This document shows positions 63,401-64,000 of a stretch of 64,000 bases of DNA, in pieces; position 1 is the stretch's first letter; each line of letters begins with the position of its first letter. The stretch spans positions 90,236 through 154,235 of the forward strand of contig NW_005200712.1 in the NCBI RefSeq assembly GCF_000372725.1. Reading direction: 5' to 3'. The stretch is from Emiliania huxleyi CCMP1516. Its lineage: Eukaryota; Haptophyta; Isochrysidales; Noelaerhabdaceae. Made by a program: the position numbers and the translations under genes. The notes below the pieces were generated by a model that did not search any database, was not told the origin of the DNA, and saw only the letters and a program-made list of their open reading frames with translations.

Positions 63401-64000
63401 TGGGGGCAGAGAGGGTGGCGACGGCAGAGAGGGCGGCGACAGCGGCGACGGCGGCGGAGGAGGCGAGGGCGGCGGAGAGGGCGGCGGCAACTGGGGCAGA
63501 GACGGGGGCGATTGGGGCGGCTGCGGCGGGTGGGGCGGAGACGGGGGCGGTTGGGGCGGAGATGTGTCGCCGGGGCAGGAGCAGCCCGCACAATCCCAAC
63601 CGTAGCTGTCCTGCAACGTCTTGCAGTTGAGGCTATACGTCGTCCACGCCGTGTCGCAACACGGGGACCCATATTGAGTGAAATCCCTTTCACAAGCTGC
63701 GCACACTGGCGGAGGTGGCGGTGGCGGGAAGGGCGGCGGCGGCGGCGGCGGTGAGGGCGGCAGCGGCGGCAGCTGCGGCGGTGACAGCGGCGGGGAGGGC
63801 GGAGACAGAGGCGGCAGCGACGGCGGCACCCCCCAAAGTCCGGAGCCCTGCTCACCAGCAGCCTCGCCGGACCCAGCCTCGCCAGACCCAGCCTCGCCCG
63901 AGCCAGCCTCGCCCGAGCCGGCCCGAGTCACGGGGAGGAAGCAGGGGCCGCACGCTTGGAGGAGCACCATCGCCTCGAGCGAGGCGACCCGCCCCAGCCG
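47522..64000 (-). CDS. Giant modular extracellular-type protein with glycosyltransferase, lectin/LamG, MAM and C-terminal Hint domain (5' partial, contains gap)
   Basis: Minus strand, open to the window edge at 64000. Modules in order: Ser/Pro linker; small Cys module (~63710-63570); Cys-rich WSC-like module (~63290-62915); glycosyltransferase (~62612-61650); DUF3431-like region (~61640-60980); DSYGDGWNG module; beta-helix repeats across an intron (60081-~60196), ending in CPASCGMC; L-type-lectin-like domain (~59570-58970); two LamG-like domains (~58940-57790); MAM (~57660-57180); two more DSYGDGWNG modules; an unnamed module (~56490-55880); three LamG repeats (52908-55796); jelly-roll-like (~52900-52370) and Cys-rich modules; a fourth DSYGDGWNG (~52055-51800); Cys-rich region to 50130; (PPPPSP)n; gap; then a ~150-residue region and Hint. 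Pro-rich linkers separate the modules. The 3' exons 48264-48050, 47917-47690 and 47605-47522 are confirmed by phase. Probably a cell-surface or extracellular-matrix protein. Whether both sides of the gap are one gene is inferred. Confidence 0.75.
47936..47978. repeat. (GT)n microsatellite in Hint-domain intron
   Basis: About 20 GT dinucleotides followed by a G-homopolymer, inside the intron 47918-48049. Confidence 0.9.
48948..49825. other. Assembly gap (878 N)
   Basis: A run of undetermined bases between the post-gap region preceding Hint and the (PPPPSP)n minisatellite. The gap size may be nominal, so reading-frame continuity across it cannot be judged. Confidence 0.99.
49826..50112 (-). 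repeat. Minisatellite encoding (PPPPSP)n
   Basis: GGAGGCGGNGAGGGC-type units on the plus strand, read on the minus strand as a long Pro-Pro-Pro-Pro-Ser-Pro linker of the hydroxyproline-rich-glycoprotein type. It abuts the gap and probably caused it. Confidence 0.85.
52908..55796 (-). repeat. Three near-identical 972-bp tandem repeats (LamG module plus Pro linker)
   Basis: Each copy (boundaries near 52908, 53877 and 54849) encodes 324 residues: a Pro/Ser linker, then a concanavalin/LamG-type domain with conserved Cys pairs (CRSDICGDGGNDCCAPG) and the LamG core DAWVHVAIVHEASGTATMYW...RQLYIGRSQWGTELN. I see only one to a few base differences per copy (for example near 53302/54274 and 54383/55355), so the duplication or homogenisation is very recent, or the region is partly an assembly artefact. 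972 is a multiple of 3, keeping the frame. Confidence 0.92.
57180..57660 (-). other. MAM domain
   Basis: The domain opens with ISCDFEVDTCAWIDTAPDGF and continues through TGSGYYLYTEASYG, LSFFYHMYDSYSYSSDMGTL and VRFNGRTGSGFRSDTALDDV. These are the classic MAM signature blocks: CDFE..C.W, the F.Y.M.G strand and the DDV end. MAM modules mediate adhesion in extracellular proteins. Confidence 0.9.
60980..62612 (-). other. Capsular-polysaccharide-type glycosyltransferase plus DUF3431-like domain inside the giant protein
   Basis: The GT part begins MPTKVIWTFWHSSELPESVA and has SDLIRLAALQKYGGVWLDST, the DxD-equivalent block of the GT32/Caps_synth group, at about 62420-62360. It continues through an ~300-residue enzyme body. 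From about 61640 the sequence RLVVSRHSEDLGWTELYRGL, VYNKG, AGREFETFLRFIVEHYDNLP and FIGFAQGHAEP matches DUF3431-type domains often associated with glycan genes. GDWSMAFNL and a Trp-rich end follow. The two parts are in one frame with the Pro-rich modules on both sides. An enzyme inside a matrix-type protein is unusual. Donor sugar unknown. Confidence 0.8.

Noticed and set aside
1-64000. tRNA, rRNA, riboswitch or bacterial-operon features
   Set aside because: None could be recognised by eye; gene structure is spliced and eukaryotic throughout.

Overview
This window is nuclear DNA from a GC-rich unicellular eukaryote. It is most likely a haptophyte or similar marine alga, although a dinoflagellate or pelagophyte cannot be excluded by eye. 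The reasons are very high GC, small spliceosomal introns (46-245 bp) inside obviously eukaryotic families (F-box/RCC1, EF-hand, rhomboid, MAM, LamG, Hint), long Pro/Ser linkers, many minisatellites, and introns that end almost always in AG|G and often begin with GC instead of GT. There is no operon structure, rRNA, tRNA or CRISPR that I can see.

Layout. 0-1.2 kb: a kinase-like gene with an unusual catalytic loop. 2.3-16.3 kb: one six-exon minus-strand gene for a coiled-coil protein of about 4,520 residues, built partly from near-identical 510-bp repeats. 16.7-24.7 kb: an unknown gene with a broken neighbour, an NXPE/PC-esterase-like enzyme, two unknown ORFs (one perhaps inside a retroposon) and an EF-hand gene. 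25-32 kb: an F-box/RCC1-repeat gene, repeat-rich spacer, a shortened aldo/keto reductase and a rhomboid-like protease. 32.7-33.9 kb: a non-autonomous inverted-repeat element. 34.0-36.9 kb: an 11-exon PLP-dependent decarboxylase. 37-44.6 kb: a PAN-like fragment between copies of a dispersed repeat, an LRR-like acidic protein flanked by 24-bp direct repeats, ureidoglycolate lyase, an unknown ORF, a 1.9-kb inverted-repeat element and a PhyH dioxygenase. 44.7-47.1 kb: an apparently complete DDE-integrase DNA transposon. 47.5-64 kb and beyond: one giant modular extracellular-type gene on the minus strand, interrupted by an 878-base assembly gap.

Two things stand out. First, in the decarboxylase and in the 3' end of the giant gene, many introns start with a degenerate copy of the first 8-20 bases of the exon that follows. 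In most of these the donor is GC. Phase and protein-family continuity confirm the junctions, and the pattern points to recent intron gain by duplication or insertion. Second, the giant protein joins Cys-rich modules, a capsule-synthesis-type glycosyltransferase, a DUF3431-like region, beta-helix, lectin/LamG and MAM modules, a near-identical 972-bp LamG triplication, and finally a hedgehog-type Hint self-processing domain followed by a C-terminal hydrophobic tail.

The genes do not form an obvious single pathway. Recognisable metabolic jobs are amino-acid decarboxylation, purine/ureide breakdown (ureidoglycolate lyase), 2-oxoglutarate-dependent hydroxylation and glycan modification. The rest is structural or signalling protein plus mobile DNA.
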